DNA of 64,000 bases from Hyphomicrobiales bacterium. GTDB taxonomy: Bacteria; Pseudomonadota; Alphaproteobacteria; Rhizobiales; Kaistiaceae. The DNA is taken from positions 124,001 to 188,000 of the forward strand of contig JAFKKF010000011.1 in NCBI GenBank assembly GCA_017305635.1, read 5' to 3'. The notes under the pieces are model-generated. The model saw only the letters and a program-made list of their open reading frames with translations, did not search any database and was not told the DNA's origin. The translations under genes were made by a program, and so were the position numbers. Shown one piece after another: positions 36,041 through 44,830 of the stretch; positions within the stretch are counted from its first letter, which is position 1, and each line of letters opens with the position of its first letter.

Positions 36041-36793
36041 TCAGAGCGAGAAGCCGCCGTCGACGCTGAACGCCTGGCCGGTGCAGTAGCTCGACTCATC
36101 CGAGGCGAGGTAGACGGCCATCCAGGCGATCTCCTCGGCCGTGCCGAGGCGGCCGAGCGGCTGGCGGTCGACGAAGGCCTGGCGGATCTCGTCAAGCGAC
36201 TTGCTCTGCGCCTTCGCCTGGGTGGCGATGCGGTCGTCGAGCGAAGGCGACTGGATGGTGCCCGGATTGATCGCGTTGCAGCGGATGCCCTGGCGGATGA
36301 AGTCCGCCGCCACCGACTTGGTGAGGCCGATCACCGCCGCCTTGCTGGCGCCGTAGACGAAGCGGTTGGGGATGCCGCGCACCGACGAGGCGCCCGAGGC
36401 GATATTGACGATCGAGCCCTTGCCCTTCTTCAGCATGCCCGGGAGGAAAGCCCGGATCGTGCGGTGCATCGAGTGCACGTTGAGGTCGAAGGAGAAGTCG
36501 AAATCCTCGTCCGTGGTGGTCAGCACCGTGCCGTGATGGACGAAGCCGGCGCAGTTGAAGAGCACGTCGATCGTGCCGACCTTCTCGGCGAGCGCATTGA
36601 CCGCGGCGGTGCTGCGCACGTCGAGCACGTCGGTCTGCCTGATGCCGTGCCCGGCGAGGTCGCGGAGCAGTTCCGGCTTGATGTCGGTCGCGATCACCTC
36701 GGCGCCTTCGGCGGCAAAGGCGATTGCCGTGGCGCGGCCGATGCCGGCGCCGGCCGCCGTCACCAATGCCCGCTTGCCCTTCAGTCGGTCCAT
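36041..36793 (-). CDS. SDR family oxidoreductase, 2-keto-3-deoxy-L-fuconate dehydrogenase-like
   Basis: Classical SDR of 250 residues: VTAAGAGIG (residues 11-19), FNCAGFVHHGTVL, serine in NIASGASSVRG, YGASKAA as YxxxK and a GGFSL end. The CAGFVHHGT and RFVYGASKAAVIGLTK blocks are characteristic of the BDH2/DHRS6 and KDF-dehydrogenase group. The latter oxidises 2-keto-3-deoxy-L-fuconate in acid-sugar degradation, which would suit the DenD-like neighbour, 14 bp downstream. A (R)-3-hydroxybutyrate or 4-oxoproline reductase role is possible. Confidence 0.8.
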   Translation of the reverse strand: MDRLKGKRALVTAAGAGIGRATAIAFAAEGAEVIATDIKPELLRDLAGHGIRQTDVLDVRSTAAVNALAEKVGTIDVLFNCAGFVHHGTVLTTTDEDFDFSFDLNVHSMHRTIRAFLPGMLKKGKGSIVNIASGASSVRGIPNRFVYGASKAAVIGLTKSVAADFIRQGIRCNAINPGTIQSPSLDDRIATQAKAQSKSLDEIRQAFVDRQPLGRLGTAEEIAWMAVYLASDESSYCTGQAFSVDGGFSL

Positions 36794-36812
36794 CTTCTTC
36801 TCGTCCCTTTTC

Positions 36813-37748
36813 TTATTGGGTCTGGAGTTTCCGTCTCTCGCTCAGCATCCAGTTGAGCGTCACGCGCCAATCCGTCATGCGCAGCGACAGGCCATGGGTG
36901 CCGGCGCTGAAGAGCACGAACTGGATGGGATAGTCCGGAATGGCTGCCTTCATCTTCTTGAAAAAGGCCAGTTGCGAGCGCCAGCCGAGGACGGTGTCCT
37001 CGCGGCTGCCGCTGATGTGGATGGGCACGCGCCGGGGCGGAGGAATGTCCCGCGCCGTCTTCACATAGCCCTCCACCATGTCCGCGTCCAGAAAGGCGAT
37101 GCCGCCGAGGAGCGGGCTGATCTGCGGATCGTAGAGGAGCCGCCAGCATATGCCGCCGCCGGCGGAGCCGCATAGCAGGAACACCGGCGCGCCCGGCGAT
37201 TTCGCGGCCTGGTCGAGGACGAGCGCCTTGATCTGCGCCGTGCCCTTCGCCTTGAAGTCGGAGAAGCCGGCGGAGAGGTAGACCCCGCCGTTTCGCATCA
37301 TCAGGTTCTTCAGGCGGTTGAAGTTGCCGCCATGGATCCAGTCGTCGGCGCCCGCCTTCATGCTGGCGCCGAAGCCATGGACGAATATGGTGATCGCCTT
37401 CGCCCCGCCGCCGGTGGCGCCGACGCCGATATATTTCATCGCGCCGGCGGGCGTATCGAGCGAGAAGGTGCCCTCGACCTCCTGCGTGTCGAGGGAGACG
37501 TATTTCGGATTGACCTTGGTGCCGCGCTCGACATCGCGGGCATAGAGGTCGCGCGGGCGGTTGTATTCGACCTCGAGGTAGTCGCCGTCATAGGCCCGGT
37601 CGAGGATGCGCGGATAGGCGAAGAGATCGTCCTTCCACGGCGCCAGCTGGTAAGGCACCGGCGCCTTGGCGAGCGCCACCACCGGCAGCACCAGCGCCAG
37701 CGCAAGCACGGCGATCCGCGCGACTGACGGGACGCCGGCCACCCTCAC
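36813..37748 (-). CDS. secreted alpha/beta-hydrolase-like protein
   Basis: The 311-residue protein begins with a signal peptide (RVAGVPSVARIAVLALALVLPVVALAKA). The body has a strand followed by HGFGASMKAGADDW, which is the oxyanion-type motif of alpha/beta hydrolases, and VFLLCGSAGGGICW, a nucleophile-elbow-like CGSAG. A possible acid and final histidine lie in SREDTVLGW and SAGTHGLSL. No close family is recognised. The GTG at 37748 overlaps the stop of the upstream GNAT gene (GTGA) and has GGAGGAG before it; a longer reading frame upstream of it is not protein-like. Confidence 0.65.
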   Translation of the reverse strand: MRVAGVPSVARIAVLALALVLPVVALAKAPVPYQLAPWKDDLFAYPRILDRAYDGDYLEVEYNRPRDLYARDVERGTKVNPKYVSLDTQEVEGTFSLDTPAGAMKYIGVGATGGGAKAITIFVHGFGASMKAGADDWIHGGNFNRLKNLMMRNGGVYLSAGFSDFKAKGTAQIKALVLDQAAKSPGAPVFLLCGSAGGGICWRLLYDPQISPLLGGIAFLDADMVEGYVKTARDIPPPRRVPIHISGSREDTVLGWRSQLAFFKKMKAAIPDYPIQFVLFSAGTHGLSLRMTDWRVTLNWMLSERRKLQTQ

Positions 37749-38455
37749 CCGCGCTCCTCCGCATCCGCCCCGTTGAGCGCCGAGAGGCTCTCCCGCTGCT
37801 CGCCCTTGTCGTCGAAATTCTCCGGCGACAGCCAGCGCTCGAAGGCCGCCCGCCGGCCCGGCCACTCATTGTCGAGCATGGCGAACCAGGCCGTGTCGCG
37901 GTTGCGGCCCTTGATGATCATGTGCTGGCGGAAGGTGCCCTCGTAGGTGAAGCCGAAGCGCCGCGCCGCCCGCCGCGAGGGCGCGTTCAGCGCATTGCAC
38001 TTCCACTCGTAGCGCCGGTAGCCGAGATCCTCGAAGACGTAGCGCGCCATCAGGTACTGGATCTCGGTCGCGTTCCGCGTCCGCTGCAGCGCCGGCGAAT
38101 AGACGATGTTGCCGATCTCGATTACCCGTGCGCCCGGCCGGATCTCCATGAGTGTGACGATGCCCTGCGCCTTGCCGCTCGCCTTGTCGATCACCGCATA
38201 GGCGAAGGGATCGGCGGACCCGGCGCGTTCCTCGAGGAAGGCGCGGAAGGCGGCTTCGTCCGCGAAGGGCCCCTGGCCCATGTAGTCCCAGACCTCGTCA
38301 CGCCCCTCCAGCGCCGCCCAGAGGTCGGTGCCGTGCCGGGCCGGATCGAGCTTCTCGGCGATCACGTATTGGCCGACGAGCCGCACCGGGCCCGGCTTCG
38401 GCGCGCCGCGCGCTTCCACCGCGACCCCGACCGGCCGATCTTTCTTCGCGCTCAT
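37745..38455 (-). CDS. GNAT family N-acetyltransferase (RimJ/RimL type)
   Basis: A 236-residue acetyltransferase of the RimJ/RimL type: after a 40-residue lead come DLWAALEGRDEVWDYMGQGPF, FAYAVIDKASGKAQGIVTLM, IGNIVYSPALQRTRNATEIQYLMARY and NAPSRRAARRFGFTYEGTFRQH, the complete fold-specific series. Substrate is unknown; relatives modify ribosomal proteins, antibiotics or amino acids. ATG 38455 has GGGAGG upstream and overlaps the preceding gene by 4 bp (ATGA). Confidence 0.87.
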   Translation of the reverse strand: MSAKKDRPVGVAVEARGAPKPGPVRLVGQYVIAEKLDPARHGTDLWAALEGRDEVWDYMGQGPFADEAAFRAFLEERAGSADPFAYAVIDKASGKAQGIVTLMEIRPGARVIEIGNIVYSPALQRTRNATEIQYLMARYVFEDLGYRRYEWKCNALNAPSRRAARRFGFTYEGTFRQHMIIKGRNRDTAWFAMLDNEWPGRRAAFERWLSPENFDDKGEQRESLSALNGADAEERG

Positions 38456-39297
38456 GTCCGCCCCTCCCTTTGGTGCTGGTCCGCGGCGAAGAAGCGGTCG
38501 AGGTCGGCATGCTTCGCCGCCCCCGCGAGGCCGTCGAAACGCCCGGCCTTCAATTCCTCTGCCGCGCGCATGAAGCCGCCCCAGGCCGCCCGCGACAGGG
38601 CGCCGCCGACGCTGATGCGCCTGACCCCCATCGCAGCGAAATCGGCAACCGTGAAGTCGCTCGGCGCGCTCACCAGCACGTTCACCGGCTTCGGCGCCAC
38701 CGCCGCGACGATCCGCTCGATCTGTTCGCGCTGGCGTGGCCCGGGCGCATAGAGGACGTCGGCGCCCGCATCGGCGAAGCGCTTCAGCCGCCGCAGCGCC
38801 TCCTCGAGCGGATCGGCATGGCCGGTGAGGAAGCATTCGGCCCGCGCGACGAGGAGGACGTCGCCGCCCGCCTTGTCGATGGCCTTTCGAGCCGCGCGCA
38901 CCCGCTCGACCGCGAGGTCTGCGTCGTAGAGCGGCTCGCCGGCGCGACCGGTCGAATCCTCGACCGAGATGCCCGCGGCGCCGGTCGCGATGCAGGCCGT
39001 CACGTTCTCGGCGACGTCATTCGGATCGTCGGCGAAGGCGTTGAGGTAGTCGGCATTGACCGGCACGTCGGCCGCATCGACCAGCGCGGCAATATGGGCC
39101 AGCATGTCGTCGCGCGAAATTCCGCCGTCCGGCAGGCCCGCCGCGAAGGCGACACCGGAGCTGGTCGTCGCCAGCGCCGGAAATCCGAGGCCCTGCAGCC
39201 AGCGCGCGCTGCCCACGTCGAACGGATTGGGGATCACGAAGCAGCCGGCCTCATGCAGGTCCCGGAAGGTCCGGCGCTTTTCGGCGACGCTCGGCAT
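38452..39297 (-). CDS. isocitrate lyase/PEP mutase family protein
   Basis: A 281-residue member of the phosphonomutase/ICL superfamily with the TIM-barrel signature FVIPNPFDVGSARWLQGLGF at residues about 20-39. NADYLNAF and GISVEDSTG supply the Mg-binding Asp/Glu, and a lyase-like end VRRISVGGALSR follows. Known members are 2,3-dimethylmalate and oxaloacetate lyases, with many of unknown role. I start it at ATG 39297 (PSVAEKRRTF), the usual family N terminus with GGAGG ten bases before; earlier in-frame starts are at 39306 and GTG 39327. It heads a coupled trio with GNAT and hydrolase. Confidence 0.85.
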   Translation of the reverse strand: MPSVAEKRRTFRDLHEAGCFVIPNPFDVGSARWLQGLGFPALATTSSGVAFAAGLPDGGISRDDMLAHIAALVDAADVPVNADYLNAFADDPNDVAENVTACIATGAAGISVEDSTGRAGEPLYDADLAVERVRAARKAIDKAGGDVLLVARAECFLTGHADPLEEALRRLKRFADAGADVLYAPGPRQREQIERIVAAVAPKPVNVLVSAPSDFTVADFAAMGVRRISVGGALSRAAWGGFMRAAEELKAGRFDGLAGAAKHADLDRFFAADQHQREGRT

Positions 39298-39418
39298 GTC
39301 TGGCATTGCCTCCGGCCGGACGCGCACGCCATGCCGCCGGTCTGATTGATTTGGCGAGGGTTATGCGCCAGAAGTGCGGCCAAAATCAAACGATGCCAGC
39401 GGGCGGAGACGAGCCACC

Positions 39419-40600
39419 ATGTTCCATACCATCGAGGGTTTCGACCGGATCGGCGAGGAAAACGCCTTTGCCGTGCTGGCGCGCGCCACTGAGCTCGCCT
39501 CCCAGGGCCACGACATCATCAACCTCGGCATCGGCCAGCCGGATTTCCGCACGCCCGACCACATCGTCGAGGCGGCCATCAAGGCGCTCCGCGACGGCCA
39601 TCACGGCTATACCCCGGCGACCGGCATCAAGCCGCTCCGCGAGGCGGTCGCCGCCGACACCTTGAAGCGCACCGGCGTCGAGGTCTCGCCCGACCAGGTC
39701 ATCATCGTGCCGGGCGGCAAGGTCACCATGTTCGCCGCCATCCTCATGTTCGGCGAGCCGGGCGCCGACATCCTCTATCCCGACCCCGGCTTCCCGATCT
39801 ACCGCTCGATGATCGAGTTCACCGGCGCGCGCCCCGTGCCGATCCCGATCCGCGAGGAAAACGGTTTCGCCTTCTCGGCCGAGGAGACGCTGGCGCTGAT
39901 CACGCCGAAGACGCGGTTGATCATCCTCAACTCGCCCGCCAACCCGACCGGCGGCGTCACCCCGAAGGCCGAGATCGACAAGCTCGTCGCCGGCCTCGTC
40001 AAATGGCCCGACGTCGCGATCATGAGCGACGAGATCTACGGGCAGATGACCTATGACGGCCTGCCCCACGTCTCGCTGCTCACCTATCCCGAGATCCGCG
40101 ACCGCCTCATCATCCTCGACGGCTGGTCGAAAACCTATGCCATGACCGGCTGGCGCATGGGCTGGTCGGTCTGGCCGAAGCCGCTTTACGACAAGGTCCG
40201 CAAGCTCGCGGTGAACTGCTGGTCCTGCGTCAACGCGCCCGCCCAGTTCGCCGGGCTCGCCGCGCTCACCGGCCCGCAGGATTCGGTCGCCGCCATGGTC
40301 GCCGAGTTCGACAAGCGCCGCAGGATCGTGGTCGAGGAGCTGAACAAGCTGCCGGGCATTTCCTGCATCACGCCGAAGGGCGCCTTCTACGCTTTCCCGA
40401 ACGTCTCCGGGACCGGCTTCAAGGCGAAGCAGCTCGCCTCCAAGCTCCTCGAGGAGACGGGCGTCGCCACCATCGGCGGGCCCGATTTCGGCGTCCACGG
40501 CGAAGGCTATCTCCGCCTCTCCTACGCCAACTCGGCCGAGAACATCCTTCGCGCCATCGGGCGCATGAAGGACTTCCTCGGCAAGCAGAAGGCGGCCTGA
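39419..40600 (+). CDS. class I/II aminotransferase (PLP-dependent)
   Basis: Fold-type I aminotransferase of 393 residues. The PLP lysine is K238 in GWSKTYAMTGWRMG, with N175 in NPTGG and D204 in SDEIYGQ as cofactor contacts and a C-terminal Arg region (GEGYLRLSYAN) for the substrate carboxylate. The GQPDF opening is typical of aspartate/tyrosine-type enzymes of group I-gamma; the amino acid used is not certain. The start at 39419 matches the family; an upstream ATG at 39374 adds 15 residues. It is divergent from the PEP-mutase-family gene. Confidence 0.9.
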   Translation: MFHTIEGFDRIGEENAFAVLARATELASQGHDIINLGIGQPDFRTPDHIVEAAIKALRDGHHGYTPATGIKPLREAVAADTLKRTGVEVSPDQVIIVPGGKVTMFAAILMFGEPGADILYPDPGFPIYRSMIEFTGARPVPIPIREENGFAFSAEETLALITPKTRLIILNSPANPTGGVTPKAEIDKLVAGLVKWPDVAIMSDEIYGQMTYDGLPHVSLLTYPEIRDRLIILDGWSKTYAMTGWRMGWSVWPKPLYDKVRKLAVNCWSCVNAPAQFAGLAALTGPQDSVAAMVAEFDKRRRIVVEELNKLPGISCITPKGAFYAFPNVSGTGFKAKQLASKLLEETGVATIGGPDFGVHGEGYLRLSYANSAENILRAIGRMKDFLGKQKAA

Positions 40601-40621
40601 ACAGGGACCGCCTGACGAGAG

Positions 40622-40900
40622 CTACGCAACCGCCTTCGCTACCATATCGGGATGGCGGGCGATGACCCGCACATAGGCCACGGCAAAATCGGGGGCGGTG
40701 ACGCGGGCTTGTTCCCAATCGCGAAGCGTTCCGACCGGCACCCGGAACCGAGTGGCGAATTCCGACTGCGACAGGCCGAGCGCGGTCCGCGTGCGGCGGA
40801 TGAGACGCGCCCGCTGACCCCGATCCATGGCTTCGACCGTGACGTCGAAATCATCTCCATCATCGGGATCAGAGGGCAGAGCGATACGCGCGTTCTTCAC
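40622..40900 (-). CDS. XRE-type HTH antitoxin
   Basis: A 92-residue protein with an N-terminal acidic arm (LPSDPDDGDDFDVTVEAMDRG) and a C-terminal helix-turn-helix LGLSQSEFATRFRVPVGTLRDWEQ of the XRE family. It pairs with the overlapping BrnT-family toxin upstream and should neutralise it and repress the operon. The GTG start at 40900 is supported by AGGAG seven bases before and overlaps the toxin end by 32 bp. The gene is convergent with the aminotransferase gene. Confidence 0.82.
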   Translation of the reverse strand: MKNARIALPSDPDDGDDFDVTVEAMDRGQRARLIRRTRTALGLSQSEFATRFRVPVGTLRDWEQARVTAPDFAVAYVRVIARHPDMVAKAVA

Positions 40901-41141
40901 TTCCGTTGCTCCTTCTCACCGACATGAAGCGCGGCAGGTCGTCCCGCCACACGAAGACCCCCGTGAACAGCTTCTCGCCAACCCGCCCGATCACCTTGAA
41001 CCGCTCCTCGCCATCGATCGCCCGGATCGACGGAAGGATCAGGTGATTGTCGTCTTCGAGAATATTGTCGCCGAAAGCCAGCGACAGCCCATGCTTCCGG
41101 CGATTGGCTTCATCCTTGGCAGGATCGAACCTCTCATCCAC
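40869..41141 (-). CDS. brnT: BrnT family toxin (second copy)
   Basis: A 90-residue BrnT-like ribonuclease toxin with the motif RFDPAKDEANRRKHGLSLAFG at its start and LPRFMSVRRSNGSEERAY near its end, the C-terminal Arg-rich block of the family. It differs clearly from the first BrnT at 24237 and is linked to an XRE rather than a BrnA antitoxin. Toxin-first order with overlapping genes indicates a type II operon. Confidence 0.85.
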   Translation of the reverse strand: MDERFDPAKDEANRRKHGLSLAFGDNILEDDNHLILPSIRAIDGEERFKVIGRVGEKLFTGVFVWRDDLPRFMSVRRSNGSEERAYRSAL

Positions 41142-41295
41142 ATGGACATCCTACGGGATTTCCGTATGTGACACAATCCGGCCTTGCCGGGCGCAGGAAA
41201 AGAAAAGGGCGGCGGGGGCACTTCAGCCACCGCCGCCATCCGATTCCGATGATTGGGAAATTCCTGCCCGCCTCAACCTCGACGGGAAGGCGAGG

Positions 41296-41925
41296 TCATT
41301 CCGCCGGAGCGCCTTCGAGCTCGAGGTTCTGCTTGGCCTTGTGGTCGGCCTGGCGGGCGAGCTGCAGCGCCTTGCCGTACCAGAGAAGCTGCTCGATCAG
41401 CGCATGGGCCTGCTGCTCGACCGGCTTGAACTTCGCCGGATCGACCGGGGCGCTGTCGGCGGCCATGGACATGTAGACGTCCCACTGGATGTGGACCGCC
41501 TGGCGCACCGGCACCATCTGCATCTCGACCGCGACGGTGCGGAGCTGCTCGACCGCGCGACCGCCGCCGACCGAGCCGTAGGAGACGAAGCCTACGACCT
41601 TCTTGTTCCACTCCTTGTAGACCCAGTCGATCGCGTTCTTGAGGACGCCCGTGTAGCCGCGATTATATTCCGGCGCGACCATGACGTAGCCGTCCTTCTC
41701 GCCGATCTTCTTCGTCCAGCGGGCGACGACCTCGTTCTGGTAGGGCTCGCTGATCCAGCCCGGGCTGACCGGCTCGTCGAAGAAGGGCAGCGGATAGTCC
41801 TTGAGGTCGAGGAGCTCGGCCTCGATGTCGGGGTGCTTGTTGAGTTCGTCGAGAATCCAGCGGGCAGGCTTCTCGCCGAAGCGGCCGCGCCGCACGGTAC
41901 CGAGGATCACGCCGATCTTGAGCAT
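41296..41925 (-). CDS. NADPH-dependent FMN reductase
   Basis: Flavodoxin-like flavoprotein of 209 residues with the FMN phosphate loop GTVRRGRFGEKPA (about 9-21) and the family signature VAPEYNRGYTGVLKNAIDWVY (about 83-103), followed by SYGSVGGGRA that binds the flavin edge. It would reduce FMN or quinones with NADPH. It stands alone on the minus strand, 145 bp after the cNMP-binding gene, with a small dyad GGCGAG/CTCGCC (41949-41967) in that gap. Confidence 0.92.
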   Translation of the reverse strand: MLKIGVILGTVRRGRFGEKPARWILDELNKHPDIEAELLDLKDYPLPFFDEPVSPGWISEPYQNEVVARWTKKIGEKDGYVMVAPEYNRGYTGVLKNAIDWVYKEWNKKVVGFVSYGSVGGGRAVEQLRTVAVEMQMVPVRQAVHIQWDVYMSMAADSAPVDPAKFKPVEQQAHALIEQLLWYGKALQLARQADHKAKQNLELEGAPAE

Positions 41926-42070
41926 TGAAGGTCACTCCACGGGGCAATGGCGAGGACAAGGCTCGCCTGTCTTGGGGAGCGTGAAACTGCCCAAGTGAGC
42001 ACCCGCCCGGAAGGTCGGAATTTGTGGGAGTAGCTATCGGCGAAGGTGATGGTGCCGGTCGCCCGGACAC

Positions 42071-42562
42071 CTAGCTGCTGTAGAAGGCGCGGATCAGGTC
42101 GTGGACCTCGGCATCGCCGAGGCGGAGCATGTTCCAGGCGGCCCCGCCATGGGCATGTTCCAGCTCCTTCTCGCGCTGGCGCAGCATCTCGGCGAAACGG
42201 TCGACCAGCGCCGGCGAGCCGGCGAGGATCGGGGCGAGCGCGGCATGGTCGAACTCAACCGCGTCGACGGCCTCGACCGCGATCACGGTGGCGCTCCGCG
42301 GCGCCCCGGTGAGCAGCGACATCTCGCCGACGATGTCGCCGACATAGAGCGTCGCGATCGGATCCGGCTCGTCGGCAACGCGCACCTCGACCTGCCCGCT
42401 GTCGAGAACGAAGAGCGACATGCCGGGCTCGTCCTCGCGCATCAGCGCATCGCCCGCCGCGAAGCTCCGCCGCCTGGCGCCGGCCGCGAGCCGGTCGAGC
42501 TGCGTCCCGTCCAGCGTCTCGGAGAAGAACGCGATCAGTCCCAGCAGCTCGCGCGGTTCCAT
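42071..42562 (-). CDS. cyclic-nucleotide-binding domain protein
   Basis: A 163-residue protein with one cNMP domain: FAAGDALMREDEPGMSLFVLDSG, then VGEMSLLTGAPRSATV, the phosphate-binding cassette with the GE..L..P.R..T pattern (residues about 75-93). It lacks the DNA-binding winged helix of Crp and has a short C-terminal helical tail. It may sense cAMP or cGMP, or act as a regulatory subunit. It lies 27 bp after the LysR gene in the same direction. Confidence 0.87.
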   Translation of the reverse strand: MEPRELLGLIAFFSETLDGTQLDRLAAGARRRSFAAGDALMREDEPGMSLFVLDSGQVEVRVADEPDPIATLYVGDIVGEMSLLTGAPRSATVIAVEAVDAVEFDHAALAPILAGSPALVDRFAEMLRQREKELEHAHGGAAWNMLRLGDAEVHDLIRAFYSS

Positions 42563-42589
42563 GCGATCCGATCCTCCCGGTCTATCCCG

Positions 42590-43564
42590 TCAATTTCGGG
42601 CGATGCGGATGCCGCGGTCAAGGCCCCTCGCCGCCGGCAGCGACATGGGCTCGACGCATTTCGGCAGGCGCCGGCGGATGTCGTCCATGAGCCAGCGCCC
42701 GGCGCGGCCCGGCGCCCGCCCACGCGGATAGATGAAATGGAGCGGCAGCTCCGGCGGCCGGAAGTCGGCGATCTCGAGCACCACCAGCCGTCCGCCGGCA
42801 ATGTGCTCGCGCACCATATGGATCGGCATGTTGCACCAGCCGAATCCGCCGAGCAGGAAATCGAGGCGGGTCGAGAGGTCGGCGAAGCGGAAGGTCTGCT
42901 GGCTGAGCACGCTGCCGCCGATGCCGTTGGTGAGCGGCGAGCGGTCGGTGAGGACGAGCTGCACCTGGCGCTCGATGACGTCGCGCGGGATCGGCGAAGC
43001 TTCCTTGGCCAGCGGATGGCTCGCCGCCACCACCGGCACGGTCTGCACGCCGATCAGCGGATATATGTCGAAGTCGGCGGCCTGGCCCGGCAGGGGAACG
43101 GCGATGGCGAGGCGCGCCATGCCCTCCTGCAGGCGCTGCATCGCCCCGCCCAGCCCCTCCGTGAACACCGTCACCGGCAGGGAGGGGAATTCGACGCTGA
43201 GCGAGCGGATGCAGGCCATCAGCACGGCGTTCGGGAAGATGCCGTCGACGGCGAGCGTCAGCTCCGGCTCGACGTCCGAGGCGATGCTCTCCGCCCGCGC
43301 CTTCAGCGTGTCGGCCCCGGCGATCAGCCGCCGCGCATCCTGGAGGAGCACGCGCCCGGCATCGTTCAGCTTCGGCACCTTGCCGTCGCGATCGAAGAGC
43401 GGGAGACCGAGCGTCGATTCCAGCGACTGGACCGACTGGCTGATGGCGGACTGGACGCGTCCGAGCTTGCGGGCGGCGGCGGAGAAGCTCCCGGTCTCGG
43501 CCACGGTGGCGAGGATCCGGAGCTGGTCGAGCGTCAATCGGTCGAGCATCTGACCTATCTTCAT
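42590..43564 (-). CDS. LysR family transcriptional regulator
   Basis: The 324-residue regulator has the N-terminal winged helix LDQLRILATVAETGSFSAAARKLGRVQSAISQSV followed by ESTLGLPLFDRDGKVPKLNDAG, and the periplasmic-binding-like effector domain from about residue 95. Start ATG 43564 gives the standard N terminus, with a second Met at residue 6. Its target may be the divergent DUF1344 gene or the downstream cNMP protein; the 99-bp intergenic stretch holds a TTGGCCCATTCTGGCG segment. Confidence 0.9.
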   Translation of the reverse strand: MKIGQMLDRLTLDQLRILATVAETGSFSAAARKLGRVQSAISQSVQSLESTLGLPLFDRDGKVPKLNDAGRVLLQDARRLIAGADTLKARAESIASDVEPELTLAVDGIFPNAVLMACIRSLSVEFPSLPVTVFTEGLGGAMQRLQEGMARLAIAVPLPGQAADFDIYPLIGVQTVPVVAASHPLAKEASPIPRDVIERQVQLVLTDRSPLTNGIGGSVLSQQTFRFADLSTRLDFLLGGFGWCNMPIHMVREHIAGGRLVVLEIADFRPPELPLHFIYPRGRAPGRAGRWLMDDIRRRLPKCVEPMSLPAARGLDRGIRIARN

Positions 43565-43663
43565 CCTTGATGATGGTCGCCAGTATTTGGCCCATTCTGG
43601 CGTTGGATCAAGCGCCTACATCGGCGGGGTACGCATTGTTTCTTTCAAAGAGGAGTTATCGTC

Positions 43664-43936
43664 ATGCGTAAGTTTGTTGCTGCTGCCGCCATTGCCGGCT
43701 TCCTGGGCACCTCCGTCGCCGCCTTTGCCGGCGAGGCGGTGGGCGTGGTCACCGGCGTCGATGCCTCGAGCCACACCATCACCCTCGGCAATGGCCAGAC
43801 CTTCACGCTTGCCAACGAAGCGCAGGGTTCCGGCGCGTCGCTCGCCGACAATTTCAAGCCCGGCGACAAGGTCCACGTGATCTACCGCAACCTGAACGGC
43901 ACGCCGACCGCGACCACTGTGTCTCCGCGCGGCTGA
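43664..43936 (+). CDS. DUF1344 family small exported protein
   Basis: A 90-residue protein with a signal peptide (RKFVAAAAIAGFLGTSVAAFA), cut after residue 22, and a 68-residue beta-rich domain of the form GVVTGVDASSHTITLGNGQTFTL and KPGDKVHVIY, typical of DUF1344. It is a soluble periplasmic protein of unknown function. The start has AGAGGAG eight bases upstream. Confidence 0.8.
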   Translation: MRKFVAAAAIAGFLGTSVAAFAGEAVGVVTGVDASSHTITLGNGQTFTLANEAQGSGASLADNFKPGDKVHVIYRNLNGTPTATTVSPRG

Positions 43937-43948
43937 CCGCGCGGCTGC

Positions 43949-43988
43949 GAGGGACCAGCGCCCTTCCTCCCGGGGTCGCCGGTCCCTC
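43949..43988 (+). terminator. hairpin after the DUF1344 gene
   Basis: An 8-bp stem GAGGGACC (43949-43956) and GGTCCCTC (43981-43988) with a C/G-rich loop begins 12 bp beyond the stop. The AT-rich stretch following it (43990-44070) looks like the promoter region of the nitroreductase gene. Confidence 0.45.
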
Positions 43989-44127
43989 GTATCCTCATGA
44001 CGTTATCATCATGTAATTTGATGAATGACACCAGAATTTATCCAGTTCAAATGATGGATTATTGAGCCCATCTTTCTCGCATACGGCCGCCCCGGGCGGG
44101 ACTTGCGGCCGCGAAGAGAGAGAGATC

Positions 44128-44763
44128 ATGAACCAGACCGTAGACCCCCAGACCCTTGCCAAGGCCGAGCCCACCGCCGTCCTCGGCAGCGAGGCGCTCG
44201 AGCGCCTTTTCCGCGGCGCCCGCAGCCACAATGCCTGGCAGCCGAAGCCCGTGCCGCATGCCCTGCTGCGCGAGGCCGTCGAGCTCGCCAAGATGGCGCC
44301 GACCGCCGCCAATTCGAGCCCGCTCCGCGTCGTCTTCGTGGAGAGCGCCGAGGGCAAGGAGCGCCTGAAGGCGGCCCTCGACGAAGGCAATGTCGAGAAG
44401 ACCATGACCGCGCCGGTCACCGCCATCCTCGCCCATGACGAGGCCTTCCACGTCCACATGGGCAAGCTCTTCCCGCACGCCCCGCATGTCGGCGGCTATT
44501 TCGCCGGCAACCAGGCGGCCGCGTCCCACGTCGCCTTCCACAGCGGCACGCTCCAGGTCGCCTATTTCATCCTGGCGCTCCGCGCCCTCGGCCTCGATGC
44601 CGGTCCGCTTGCCGGCTTCGACAGGGAGAAGGTCGATGCGGCATTCTTCGCCGGCACCAAGGTGAAGTCGAACCTCGTCGTCAATATCGGCTACGGCGAC
44701 CACGCGAAGCTCTTCCCGCGCAATCCGCGCCTCGACTTCGACGAGATCGCCACTTTCGCCTGA
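44128..44763 (+). CDS. rutE: malonic semialdehyde reductase RutE-like nitroreductase
   Basis: The 211-residue flavoprotein belongs to the nitroreductase family, RutE/HadB subgroup: [33 protein letters not shown], then [26 protein letters not shown]-type region and [17 protein letters not shown]. RutE reduces toxic malonic semialdehyde to 3-hydroxypropionate with NAD(P)H in pyrimidine degradation, but no other rut genes are nearby, so it may serve another purpose. ATG 44128 is preceded by a purine-rich GAGAGAGAGA; an upstream in-frame start is unlikely. Confidence 0.78.
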   Translation: MNQTVDPQTLAKAEPTAVLGSEALERLFRGARSHNAWQPKPVPHALLREAVELAKMAPTAANSSPLRVVFVESAEGKERLKAALDEGNVEKTMTAPVTAILAHDEAFHVHMGKLFPHAPHVGGYFAGNQAAASHVAFHSGTLQVAYFILALRALGLDAGPLAGFDREKVDAAFFAGTKVKSNLVVNIGYGDHAKLFPRNPRLDFDEIATFA

Positions 44764-44781
44764 CGCCTCTCTCCGTCAGGC

Positions 44782-44827
44782 GCCGCGCCCTCGCCTGCCT
44801 CAGCGCACCGCAGGCGAGGCGCGCGGC
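44782..44827. terminator. long bidirectional hairpin
   Basis: Seventeen pairs formed by GCCGCGC+CCTCGCCTGC (44782-44798) and GCAGGCGAGG+CGCGCGGC (44810-44827), with one bulged base, occupy the gap between two convergent genes. They should end transcription in both directions. Confidence 0.7.
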
Positions 44828-44830
44828 ATC

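Noticed and set aside
44128-44763. Complete Rut pyrimidine pathway around the RutE-like gene
   Set aside because: No rutA, rutB, rutD or rutF can be recognised in the window; RidA and the isochorismatase-like protein are far away and differ in type or export.
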